A stretch of DNA of 64,000 nt, from positions 7,862,001 to 7,926,000 of the forward strand of contig NC_064225.1 of NCBI RefSeq assembly GCF_023101765.2, read 5' to 3'. This DNA comes from Spodoptera frugiperda. Taxonomy: Eukaryota; Arthropoda; Insecta; Lepidoptera; Noctuidae. Position numbers and translations under genes: made by a program. A model generated the notes under the pieces. It was not told the DNA's origin. It searched no databases and saw only the letters and a list, made by a program, of their open reading frames with translations. This document shows, one piece after another, positions 34,441-45,854 of the stretch; positions within the stretch are counted from its first letter, which is position 1; every line of letters starts with the position of its first letter.

Positions 34441-35595
34441 AAACATTCTAATACATAGAATCAAAATCATAGACCAATAGTTAATGAGCAGTACATCTTC
34501 TCTATACCAATACATTGTAACACTTGTTACGAGTACTGACTACACTACTGAGGTGGAATAAATAGATCAGATCTATCTGATCAGTCCATTTGTTTACCGG
34601 CTATAAAAATGTCAGCGTCCTCTATAACAATTAATAAGTGTAATACATCACGGTGACTGTAATTACCAGTAGCTCGCAGTCACTGGCAGTAGTTCGCATA
34701 CAAACAGATTGGCTTGAATACTTACAAATGTCATATGGCAGGTGAACTTTCATGTTTCTTTGCTGTGACATTTTCTAGTATTGCCTGAACAATATTAATG
34801 ACTAGCAAACCCGGCGAACTCCGTTTCGCCACCAATGAATTTTCTCTGATTTCCTGCTTGTCTCTTGATATTTTTCCTGAATTTTCCAACGAATGCAAAA
34901 CCAAATTTTATAAAAATAAGTCGGATTTTCCTTCTGAACACCAGAATGCACCAGCTGATTTCTACGGTTTTGCATTCGTTGGAAAGGTCTCGGATTCTGT
35001 GAGGTTTATAGCAAAGAAAATTATTCAGAAAAAAAAACAGGGAAAATCACTAGTGGCGAAACGGATTTTGCCGGTTTGCTAGTTATATTATGATTTTTTT
35101 GGCAACTGAGATCTAAGAGTATGACAAATACAAACAGGTGTACATCTTTGGCAGTCGACACTATTCGCTACAACTGATTATCGACAACTAATGAATTGTA
35201 TGGTCTTTCATCGGTGCATCGCGGCCGGGATCAAAGGGATTACTTTCATTGATTCAAATATTTAAATTAATTGTAGATTCAATGAGGCGTCCGCTAATTT
35301 ATAGCGACAGTAATTCAGAGGCAAGCGTGAAATTATGCTAATGAACAATAGGACTGATGACGAGGTATAACTTAAGAATCTATTTAGTCCGTCAGTTCGG
35401 TAACCAAAAAATATTACACATTTATTTTTTGTTTTGTCATTAAGATTACAATATCTACTAATAAGCAAATACCTCATTTCTAACTACTGATTCATTTTAT
35501 ACATACTTAATTAAATTATGTAGTTATACCTTGGTGTCAAATATTAAATCAGGTAATTTTCAATACAGATGAAAAAGATAATCTACCAAACAATG
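34441..35595. repeat. direct segmental duplication, copy 2
   Basis: Tandem to copy 1, with substitutions and small indels indicating some age. Short deletions are visible in the nested element and after 35450. No gene is contained. Confidence 0.85.
34801..35083. mobile_element. TIR element in duplication copy 2 (second copy 33332-33656)
   Basis: The ends ACTAGCAAACCCGGCGAACT and (complement) ACTAGCAAACCGGCAAAATC pair over about 32 bp, including CCGTTTCGCCAC. An inner inverted pair, CCAACGAATGCAAAACC / GGTTTTGCATTCGTTGG, adds a second stem. In copy 1 the left end is eroded. The frames of 69-94 codons across it are fold-back sequence, not genes. Confidence 0.75.
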
Positions 35596-38500
35596 ATTAA
35601 TAAAATCACTGACAACTGCCCTGTAAACATTTAAAGATAATTTTAGTTTCACGTATAAAAACACGTACAAATTGGAAATACATTTAGGCGCAGTAGGATT
35701 AAAACATATAAGAGCTCGCATCACTGATCCAGATAATTGTTTAAATGAAAGCGTTCACGTCATCCCCCTAATTGGCGTACAAATTGATTCGCAAAAAAGT
35801 TTAATCTACGATATTTGCCGGTCGAGTGGTCGCCGTACCCCAAGCGATATTTTTCAATGCAATCCCGGGAACATTTAGGTATCACACCCAACATTTATAT
35901 TCAATTTCCAACCCTATAACCCTCACTCCAAAGTTGATTTTTAAAGCGATGTGTTATGGTGGTTACGTCGTTGTGGTATGGGGTGTTATGTCGGATGCAT
36001 CACAGTCATTGAAAGTTATTAGTTTTATCTGTACGCGTGTTATTCGATAGTCGACAGTGCTCGACTGTATTGTTTGTTATCGACGTCCGCCGCGGTGCAA
36101 CACAATGTAAGAGTGTAGATCGTGTGATAGCTATGAATATAATTAGTGGTAGAAAAGGATACTACATAATTTCGTTTGATAAAATCTTGCGGGAAAATTA
36201 TAATGGGAGATTTTATTAATAGTGGTAATGCGGTTGCACGGCGATTGTTGTATTCAGTAGTAGCTGATGCTTGCTTCTTCTTTCGCGTGGACTTTGAGAC
36301 TTATGAATTAGCTTAAGTTACTTCTTAGTACATCAGCTACCTACCAATAAAAGTCCCGTCAAAATCGATTCAGTAATTTCAGAGATTAGCTAGACAAATA
36401 AACAGATAGAAAGACAAAAATTTAAAAACAATATATTTTGGTGTATGTATCAATATTACAGACACTCCAATTTTATTTCTTAGTCTAGATTAGTGTAGAT
36501 TATCCAGAATAAACAGACAGGCAAACAGATAAAAATTGTAAAGAAAAATATTTTAGGTATGTATTCCCTACCCTCCTTCCACTCCTCTCTGTTTAAAACT
36601 TTTAACTACACAACTAAAAACCAAAAAATATTATTATTCAATCGGTGTCGTGGTAGGTACTTAGAAAAATAAAAAAAACTGCTTTAATATGTTTTCATTA
36701 TATACGTAATTCATTTGAATGTCTTGAAGATTATCTTGCAATTTCTTTCGCATCTCAAAACACGTATCGTTCTTTTCACACGGCGCAGAAGCAAAATTAA
36801 TAAAATCTGATTTCTGAGGACAGATCAAATAAGTGAGCGTATTAAATCATAAGTCGAGTCAAGCGTACAGCGCTCACAAAGAATAATGGCCTTTATTACT
36901 TTTGCAGATAGGATAACTTTTATTCGTTGTGTAATTATATATTTATTTATTTTATGGTAAAAAATATTATTGCAACATTAAGATCTTTTTCTCGAAATAA
37001 CAAATAGGAAGCTGTCTTAATCTAATTGAAAACGAATAAAGCGGCCTGCATTGTGTTATACTTATTAACCCACTTCATTATTGATTTTAATGAAAAAATA
37101 TAAAGGAACGACAAAAAGGCCGAATCAAAAACGACTGTCGGAATTTCGCTTAAATGAATGCAAAAGCATCACTTACGTCGAAACAATATTTTACTTGAAA
37201 GTATTACGTAAAATTTCAAAGAGGTCGATAACGAGTGTCACCTCTGTAGCTCTCCTTTGGTCTTTGACATCGGATGTATCCCACAAGGGGCGTCACAAAG
37301 TGCACATCGCTGGTCGCGTGGCGCGCTGCAATCATAGCACTAATTGACGATTTGCTGCCCACTACACTGCGGGACACGAATATTAACACAATCTTACATT
37401 GTAGTTTGGTAAAGGACCAAAATGTAGTTGTGTGTCTATTACTGTAGTTCTTACTAAAATTACTTAATAGCATCATTAAGTTTGATGAAAATTTAGCTAA
37501 GATGTCATTTATATAGATAAGACATTTTAAGGCCATTATTAAAACAGTGTTTGTTATTATTTTCTCAAATATTGTATTGTAAACCAATATTATACCAACT
37601 TAACAATAACAACGCTAAAGACTTACATTTTCAAAATCAAGACAAGTACCATAAGAAAATGTCCAAATTCTTACCTAAAATAATCTATGTAGCAAGTACA
37701 GGCGCGGTCAGTTATCGTGGCCCGCAGTGTAGTGTACGCACACGTCATTAATCCCGCGCGCGATGATCGTCGGGGGCTGTGTACTTAATTTGTCCTTTAT
37801 TATGTTGATTCTATCCCCGTATAATAAGCGGTCGTTCGCGCCTCGTTTGCTCAATTAATTGGCAATATTTCCTCTGGGACCTGACTGATGTAGATTTACA
37901 TGTGACAGATTTATCCTAACACGCGTATTGAATTGTATTAAGTTTATTTTATTGGGGGCGATGGCGTGGACATTGACGATTTAGTTTGTTCACTTTATTG
38001 GAAAAATATTGGTTCTTATTGCTTTTGTATACTGGCTTTATTGATGGTTGTAGGTGTAGATCATTTGATTCTGCACTTGGATGTCGATGGGATTTTTCAC
38101 CAGTCGCAATGGATTTCCTTTCTTTAAGTTTGACATTATGTATTTTTATGACTTATCTATCGAAATTGCTCGTTGTCAGTGTCCACGAGGTCCCAGACTA
38201 ATTTTATTGCAGTTGCAGAGACATTTTTTATTTAAAGTTTAAACCAATACTACTACACATTAAACCAACTTCTTTATAAAAGTTTCATTAAAAAAGTAAA
38301 TGTCCCAAAATAATAAAATTGCCAACTATTTCCTAATTGACAAACGCTCATCACTCGAGCTACTGAATTAGATGCGTCAAATAATTTGGCAGCCAGTGTA
38401 CGTTCCCACAGGTCGGTGCAGGCAGTGTAAATAAAGTGGCCAGCTAATGTTATTGTTGTCGAAGGGGAACAATGATTTAAATCCTTTTATTTGGTTTCCC

Positions 38501-39588
38501 TCTTATTTAGATATCTTGCTACTTACTGGTTTGATACAGCTCTGTCATATTATTGAGTCCTGCATTATTATATTCTTTAGATCTGAAACCAATGAACTTG
38601 GAATTGTGCCCAATGTGTTTAGTAAGATGCGACAATAGTATAGGGAATTTTAAAAACATAACTTTTTCGTTTGTTTAGTAGTTACTATTTATTGTGATTG
38701 CAAGCAAAATGTCTATCGAGAAGAAAATTGTAACCTCAGTTATTCCTTCGATTGCAGATTGACGTAAAAATTGAAATTACGTCATCTTATAGATCAAAAA
38801 GGTGTTTAGCCGTTACAGTTTCTATCTAGTAAAAAGTTGTACAGCACTTTACGATTTCAGATACCCTTCCAATTTTGCTTTAGGATTTTCCAATACAAGT
38901 ATCGTAGAATACAATGAGTAACGTGAATGCCACACGTGTTCCAGCGTCTAGTATTGAATATCATACGATATGTTGCTGCGTACTGCGCTATATATAATGC
39001 GGTGCGATTCGCATTTTCCCACGCTCTCGAGTGGGCGGCCGTTTCACTGACACACTGAGCTCAAAACTTTTCTACATAAATATCTGAAACTGATGCTATA
39101 CTTTAGTGTCTTGTAATAAATTAAGGGTTTTAAAATGTAAGTAAATTAGGTACTCATATTACCTACACATACCTCTAAATTGGGCAGACGTTACAATATT
39201 AATCTTGTTATAATAGGGGATTATTTAATCTCTATACAACGTGTAACAAAATACCCATATACATCAAGAAGCCCTGATGAATATAGGTTGAATAGAATCT
39301 CTACACAAAGTTTCAGCTTAAAATACGTTTAAAAAAAATTGTACCAAATACTTGGTATCGCATAGTTCTTGATTTCAAATCATACAAACGTGTCACAACA
39401 CTACAGGGATCACTCGTTATTTACGAAAAAATGTTGGAGGCAGTACGAAGTTTGCCGGACCAACTAGTATTGGATACAATTTTTGATCTCGTGAAAATTT
39501 AAATAAATAAAGTCTCCAAGGACCAAATGCGAGATGTTATCATCTTCACTTATGAATTAAATTTAGTTTAGAGTCTTCTTAAATGAGC
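35596..39588. other. 4-kb region without a recognised gene
   Basis: Only short frames with AT-rich composition. A trace of a common repeat lies at about 36360-36470. At 38989 TATATATAA is followed, 140 bp on, by a strong donor-like AAAAT|GTAAGTA (39136/39137), which could mark an untranslated first exon. Nothing else is supportable. Confidence 0.35.
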
Positions 39589-39875
39589 CGTTGATAGTTT
39601 GTCGTAGTAGTCGAATGACCGCGAGTGCGACTGGCGGGCCAGAGGATTTGGGTTTGATTCCCAGGTGGGGCAGAGTATTGCTGGGCTATTTTCAGATTTT
39701 CGTCAATTTCTCAGTAGTAGCACAAAATCTAGCATTATACCCATTTTGCAATAGGCTCACCCCTATAACATAGGACTTATAACACAAATGGCAAAAAGTG
39801 GGCTTACATTGTACAGTGGCATTACATGCCGTAATATGTACCTACCTACCCCTTCGGGAATAATACGTGTGACGA
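39589..39875 (+). repeat. tRNA-derived SINE S2, copy 1
   Basis: Box-A-like GTAGTAGTCGAATGACC, box B TGGGTTTGATTCCCAGG, body GCTGGGCTATTTTCAGATTT, TTTTGCAATAGGCTCACCCC and CCTACCCCTTCGGGAATAA. Shares head and first body part with 48188-48345. Confidence 0.75.
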
Positions 39876-39978
39876 TACTATCTTTCAGGATTTAATCCTA
39901 AATCTATTTCCAATCAACTGCTTACACTTATTACATCCATGTTATCAATCGGTCCACGTTGCTAGCCATGCTTACCGT

Positions 39979-40089
39979 CGTATTCAGAGTCATTTAATGG
40001 CTACTTAACCTAGTCCTTAGCAATTGTTGCCGGTACAAAATCATTATTAAGGAATAGTTTAAGTAATCATTAAATGCCTCTGAGTGCGG
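39979..40089. mobile_element. MITE with ~45-bp imperfect inverted repeats
   Basis: CGTATTCAGAGTCATTTAAT ... CATTAAATGCCTCTGAGTGC pair over about 45 bp (also TACTTAA/TTAAGTA and TCCTTA/TAAGGA). 111 bp. Confidence 0.75.
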
Positions 40090-41164
40090 CTGTTAGATGT
40101 CAACGTACCGTAATAGTTACGCGACATCCCGTGTCTGAGACTCTTGGCTCGAACACTTTTATATTTACAGGCCACACCCACTTCTGTGAATAATTCTCCG
40201 ATATACACCCATTAAATAATGTTGAATTGTTAATAACTACCATTAATGGCTGTTTGAAAATTTAAACAGCTTTATCTAACTCGTTGGTCGTCGTCATCTA
40301 AGTGTTGAAGATGAGTCCACCCTCAATACCCTCACGCATTCTCTGCCTTTTATATCTATCATCCGTGAACCGCGTAGGGTTGTGTACAATTATTCCACTG
40401 AACTAGAACGTGTATGAAACTAGTTTCTGAATACAAATGTGTTAAAGCAAAGTCTAATCTGTTACTAACATTTGCCCGCGATTTCCTCTGCGTGGAATAA
40501 TGATTTCTGGCAGAATGTGGGTTTTTGTATTAGTGTTTTCCAGGTTATATTAATCTTCGGCCGAAGTAAACGTTATCAGAATCGATTCGGTATCTGAGTA
40601 ATGTTTACTGTGAATTCAATTTATTTCCGTGGCTTTGTTAGGTACGTGGAGATAAAAAATAAACAATCCCACATGGGTTACATTTAAATATTTACCGCGT
40701 AAATCTCCAACCTGAAGGAATTTTAGGATAAAATCATATTTTGTGCGTCACTACCTCCTCTTTTACGACATTTGGTTTAATACCTATTTTACCGATGCTA
40801 AATTTAAATGAAATAGAAATCAATAAAAGAGAACATCAAAATACCTATCTTAATAAAACTATTTATGACGAAAAATAATAATACTACATATATAACTACT
40901 TTAATTAAATTCATGCAGCGGCCGTCTAATTATCTGAAAACTATCTGGTGGATTTGGACTCAGCCGTATTCAATTTGGTTCAGCTCTGGTTTTCTAAACG
41001 GCTTTTTGTGATAATGGCGGATTTCACAATGCTCCTGCAACATACACGTCAAAACATACAGACGATACCCGGCGCTGCGTTCCGCGCCACGAGTGTACTG
41101 CATACAGTTTAAGCTAAATTGGACCATCGGTCCTATACTTACAGTTTAAAGTACTGTGAGTAAC
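40090..41164. other. no gene; relic of Helitron family E at ~40469-40515
   Basis: TTTGCCCGCGATTTCCTCTG and CGTGGAATAATGATTTC resemble the reverse 3' end of family E (TTTGCCCGCGACTTCGTTCG) but are strongly diverged. The rest is unassigned upstream DNA of the receptor gene. Confidence 0.4.
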
Positions 41165-41260
41165 CTAATATTCGACAAACTTATTTTTGCGTTTGGTACA
41201 GTAATCGTGTCTAGGGAACGAGCCGCACAACTAAGTTTGTTTTTTACTGTAAATGTTTTA
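41165..41260 (+). repeat. interspersed repeat L, copy 1, 190 bp upstream of the receptor ORF
   Basis: TTCGACAAACTTATTTTTGC, GTTTGGTACAGTAATCGTGT and CACAACTAAGTTTGTTTT match the reverse complement of 47757-47850. Confidence 0.68.
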
Positions 41261-41447
41261 TCCAGTGTTGCACTGGCTTCTTTTTAAACTGGCCCGAGAT
41301 ATTAAAGTACCTATAATTATACCAAGTTTCATGTACCCGTGCAGGTCAATGGAATAAGATATATTATTAAGTAGTATATATTACAAGTTAAGCTATATAA
41401 TAAGTAAAATATTTTGCCACAACTTAACCAAGCAGCTTCGAAAAATA

Positions 41448-42326
41448 ATGACTAACAGCAGTAATCTCGCGAACGGCGACCGAGTTGCACCGCTTGATCA
41501 AATGTCGAACGCAACAAGTTATGTAGACGCACGAGTCAATGGCACTAACCTTACATCAGGGGATCATGGTCAGCTCCCTGATGTTAAAAGCACTGCAGAC
41601 TTCTATGTTAGAATTGTTGGGATTGCCATCTCCTCATTATGCCTGATACTACAATTAGTGTTGTATATAATCCGACCGAAGATACGGAAACTGGACCAGA
41701 GGATCCTCACGCAGTTGACAGTGGCAAGATTGATAAACTCGATAATGGAGCTGATGATGACCTACAGGTACTTCAACGACTACACCAAGGACCCGGGCTT
41801 TGCGCTATATTTCCAGACGGATGCAGCGCTCGTCTCCTGGATGTTTGTGTTCACGAAGAATTTATACGAAAAAGTGGTGCTAGTGTTTGTGTTAAAAAAA
41901 ATCAGCTTTCTGAAACTGTCTCTGCTCGTATGGTTCCTTGCTATGCCCATAGGAGTGCTATGTCCAGTAAGCCTCAAGGTACATTTTTTCCACGTGTACT
42001 ATAACGTTTACACATGGTTAAAGTTTATTGTGTTGATAATGAATGTATTATTTTTTGGCAGAATATATTACGTCATCATAAGGAGGCCAAGTACTAACAA
42101 GAACATGAAGAATATTATACAGACTTGTATAATTTCTTTTATATTGGTTTGCTTGACCAGCGTGCAAGTACTTATTAATGACATATTGTCGTACTTGGAG
42201 TTAATTATAGTATCAAATATATTCTGTTTAATAAATAACTACCATGTGGTGCCCGCTACCGTAATATTTCTAATTTTGGCCAAAAATGTAAGTAAAAGTA
42301 CTAATTTCTATGGAAGAAATACTTAA
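41448..42326 (+). CDS. seven-transmembrane receptor, family-B/adhesion-like GPCR
   Basis: A 292-residue single-exon frame from ATG 41448. The N-terminus (about 1-53) lacks a clear signal peptide and has four N-glycosylation sites (N3, N21, N31, N34). Hydrophobic segments lie at about 54-76, 86-107, 127-148, 157-176, 190-212, 222-245 and 252-279. TM1-TM2 reads VGIAISSLCLILQLVLYIIR then PKIRKLDQRILTQLTVARL, matching the Gly-x-Ser-x-x-Cys-Leu...Arg-x-Leu-Arg...Leu pattern of secretin/adhesion-type receptors. TM3 has the aromatic-rich WMFVFTKNLYEK, similar to WMFxEGLYL, without the usual Glu. It lacks a large ligand-binding or GAIN domain, so it is a reduced or lineage-specific member. AAAAT|GTAAGTA at 42288 is donor-like, so an alternative spliced C-terminus is possible. 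AATAAA at about 42363. Ligand unknown. Confidence 0.72.
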   Translation: MTNSSNLANGDRVAPLDQMSNATSYVDARVNGTNLTSGDHGQLPDVKSTADFYVRIVGIAISSLCLILQLVLYIIRPKIRKLDQRILTQLTVARLINSIMELMMTYRYFNDYTKDPGFALYFQTDAALVSWMFVFTKNLYEKVVLVFVLKKISFLKLSLLVWFLAMPIGVLCPVSLKVHFFHVYYNVYTWLKFIVLIMNVLFFGRIYYVIIRRPSTNKNMKNIIQTCIISFILVCLTSVQVLINDILSYLELIIVSNIFCLINNYHVVPATVIFLILAKNVSKSTNFYGRNT

Positions 42327-42541
42327 TTCTTCCGAAAGAAAGTGTTGAGCACATTCTTTTATAATAAAAAAGTAAGATGGACTGATAGATTCCTATTAAG
42401 TTTAATAAAGTTAAGAGATTGAACAGCACAATCGAATTTCAATGTTAAATGCATTTAATTAGAGTATGAAATTATTTTGTAAGACTGTTAGCACAATACA
42501 TACTCACATAATAGTGACATTTAAGGTTTATTGTTAATTAT

Positions 42542-43097
42542 ATCCCATCAAAAACATCCTGTAAAAAACCCAAGTCTCGCAGCTCAGTCTTTCTACCGTC
42601 AAAAGTTGTGAGATCCATGTAATACCAAGTCGGTTAATCTATTTAGTGTCTACTTGAAGGACCTTCTGTCTTAAGTTATTACATAAGTTATTATCATGCC
42701 AATATTAAAAATATTTAACGTTTTAAACAAATAGATCGACTTGGACATCGCTTGATTTGATTATTAGTATGTATCACACTACACAGCACGACGGGCCAGC
42801 GACCAACAGGAACGAGAGTTTCAATCGCGTGAGGCGCGAGAGACTAAAGAATCTAATATAATATTGTAATATTCATTTTGTTTTCATGCGATGTCCAAGT
42901 CGATCTATTTGTTTAAAACGTTAAATATTTTTAATATTGGCATGATAATAACTTATGTAATAACTTAAGACAGAAGGTCCTTCAAGTAGACACTAAATAG
43001 ATTAACCGACTTGGTATTACATGGATCTCACAACTTTTGACGGTAGAAAGACTGAGCTGCGAGACTTGGGTTTTTTACAGGATGTTTTTGATGGGAT
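42542..43097. repeat. long terminal palindrome of D2, 210-bp arms
   Basis: Same arms and loop as at 5560-6115. It differs from D1 at only a few noticed positions (for example ATTCATTTTG against ATTAATTTTG in the loop, and CATAAG against CGTAAG in the left arm). Confidence 0.9.
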
Positions 43098-43187
43098 CTC
43101 ACTTCTTTTTGTAGAGCCTTTCTTTTTGATACCATCTACTTCTAACGAATTTTGTTAAAGGTCTTATGATATTTTCTTATTTTTATA

Positions 43188-45309
43188 CTAGCTTTTGCCC
43201 GCGACTTCGTTCGCGTGGAATAGTGACTTCCGGAAAATTTTTGGTTTTAACCACATAGTTCCCATAGCTATAGGCTGATGATGATGATGATGATGATGAT
43301 GAGTTCCCGATCTCGCGGGATCTTTTCAAAAATGAGATGTGGAAGATATTCCAGGGAACTCTTCAAAAATCAACATAATGAGCTCTGCGTCTGATTTTAA
43401 TAGATGTATACTCACTTAGGGCATTGAAAAAATAGTTTAAAAACGGACTTTAACTAAAGAAATATTATAATCTTTCCGAACTTAAGATGAAAACTAACTT
43501 AAAACTAAAGAAAGCTACGAATTACGAATTTATAACAATTAAATAAGAAATTATATTAGAACCTATCCTTTATGCTATAATAACCAAGCTTAAACTAAAT
43601 AATTTAAAAGAAACGACTTAAATCTAATCTAATTAATTTATAAATTAGACTTACAATTTTATTAAAAAAACTAACTACAGTAACTACTAATAATCGATAT
43701 CAAACTAAACCTACGTTAAAAAGTTTAACCAGAAAACCAGGAAAACCCAACAAATAAACTTATTAATTGACAAATACAACGAAACCAATTTAGAATATAC
43801 GAAACAGCAGGACCACTACAGACAAATAATCATACGACTGATAATACACATTTTCTACAATAGTACCGAAGCGCTCGGCCGATACCCAACCAAATAATTG
43901 TAACAAAACCATAGCGCAATCTATTTCGATCCCAACGCCATCTATCGAGGATAAAGACAACTTGGATTATTTATTTATACTCCGTTCGGGCATTTTCTTT
44001 GTACTAAAAGTTTAATTATATTGATATAATTTTTTTCATACCTTTTTACTATTTGTTAACTTATTTTCGATGAATTAAAACAATAACATGAACCGAAGTC
44101 GAGTAACGATCGACATAGAATTATCTATACTCCGTTAGAGCGTTTTCTTTGTACTAAAAGTTGTATTATGTTATATTTTTCATTGCTTTTTACTATTTTG
44201 TAAAAACAAATTTCCAATGAATTAAAACAATAACATGAACTGAACAATTGTAATTACACCATTGCGCGATCAACGCCATCTATCTACGGAGTATAGGAAC
44301 AGCCCGACATTGTTCAATTCCGTACTATAAGTACGAAATTGAACAATAGATGGCGCTGTATGTCCGGAATAAATTTATTTTTTATTTTATTTTTATTTTA
44401 TTTTTATTTTATTTTTATTTTTATTTTATTTTTATTTTATTTTTATTTTATTTTTATTTTATTTTTATTTTATTTTTATTTTATTTTTATTTTATTTTTA
44501 TTTTATTTTTATTTTATTTTTATTTTATTTTTATTTTATTTTTATTTTATTTTTATTTTATTTTTATTTTATTTTTATTTTATTTTTATTTTATTTTTAT
44601 TTTATTTTTATTTTATTTTTATTTTATTTTTATTTTATTTTTATTTTATTTTTATTTTATTTTTATTTTATTTTTATTTTATTTTTATTTTATTTTATTT
44701 TATTTTTATTTTATTTTTATTTTTATTTTTTTTTTATTTTTATTTTATTTTATTTTATTTTATTTTATTTTTATTTTATTTTTAATTTATTTTTATTTTA
44801 TTTTTATTTTATTTTAATTTTATTTTATTTTATTTTATTTTATTTTATTTTATTTTATTTTTATTTTATTTTATTTTTATTTTATTTTTATTTTATTTTT
44901 ATTTTATTTTTATTTTATTTTTATTTTATTTTTATTTTATTTTTATTTTATTTTTATTTTATTTTTATTTTATTTTTATTTTATTTTTATTTTATTTTTA
45001 TTTTATTTTTATTTTATTTTTATTTTTATTTTTATTTTATTTTTATTTTTATTTTTATTTTATTTTATTTTTATTTTATTTTTATTTTATTTTTATTTTA
45101 TTTTTATTTTATTTTATTTTATTTTTATTTTATTTTTATTTTATTTTTATTTTATTTTTATTTTATTTTTATTTTATTTTTATTTTATTTTTATTTTATT
45201 TTTATTTTATTTTTATTTCATTTTTATTTTATTTTTATTTTATTTTTATTTATTTTTTATTTTATTTTTATTTTATATTTATTTTATTTTTATTTTATTT
45301 TTATTTTTA

Positions 45310-45340
<31 letters not shown>

Positions 45341-45854
45341 TTTATTTTTATTTTATTTTATTTTATTTTATTTTATTTTTATTTTATTTTTATTTTATTT
45401 TATTTTTTGATTTTTGAAATAAAAATATATCTATGTCCTTTCTAAGGTTCTAAACTATATCTGTACCAAATTTCAACCAAATCCGTCAAATAGTTGCGGA
45501 GATTAATGGTATAAGCATAGAATGTTCGACGTGATTCTTTAATTTGACATAACTTTTTTATTTATGAACCGATTGACATGAAACAAACACTAAATGTAAA
45601 TTTAAGCATCCCACAATATATTCGTGAAAACCGCATCCAACTTGGATCAGCCGTTTCTGAGATTAGCGCGCACAGACGAACAGACAAACAGACAAACAGA
45701 CAAACAGACAAACAGACAAACAGACAAACAGACAAAAAAAAGTTAATTACATTTTTGGGTTCGACATCGACATAACAATAACCCCTGCTATTTTTTTTAT
45801 TTTTATTTTCAATGTACAGACAGCACTTTTCTACGATTTTATTATATGTATAGA
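43188..45854 (-). mobile_element. Helitron, family E, copy 2, with microsatellite expansion
   Basis: Plus-strand start CTAGCTTTTGCCCGCGACTT and end ATTATATGTATAGA are the reverse of the E1 ends. It is inserted in D2 between A and T of tttttata|tgtagtc, a site uninterrupted in D1 (6199-6211) and D3. Internally: a (GAT)n run at 43273-43302, diverged copies of the 150-bp repeat (43980-44260), an ATTGTTCAATT hairpin (44309-44348), the (TTTTA)n tract, and a CAGACAAA array (45672-45735). No protein. Confidence 0.87.
44374..45405. repeat. ~1.03-kb (TTTTA)n / (TTTTATTTTTA)n microsatellite
   Basis: Near-continuous alternation of TTTTA and TTTTTA units, with rare interruptions (ATTTCATTTTT, TTTAATTTA). 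It lies where E1 has only AAAAATCAAAAAATAAAAATAAG. The 148- and 155-codon Phe/Tyr/Ile/Leu frames crossing it are artefacts. Confidence 0.95.

Noticed and set aside
34798..35082. 94-codon frame, related to 33269-33478
   Set aside because: Falls on the TIR element inside the duplication; composition reflects its inverted repeats.
37216..37587. 123-codon minus frame
   Set aside because: AT-rich mixed composition, no domain, no splice context, no second copy; indistinguishable from chance.
41639..42004. 121-codon frame overlapping the receptor
   Set aside because: Out-of-frame shadow of the seven-transmembrane ORF.
43273..43302. possible CRISPR-like or regulatory repeat
   Set aside because: Simple (GAT)n microsatellite inside Helitron E2.
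44339..44817. 148- and 155-codon Phe/Tyr/Ile/Leu frames
   Set aside because: Produced entirely by the (TTTTA)n microsatellite.
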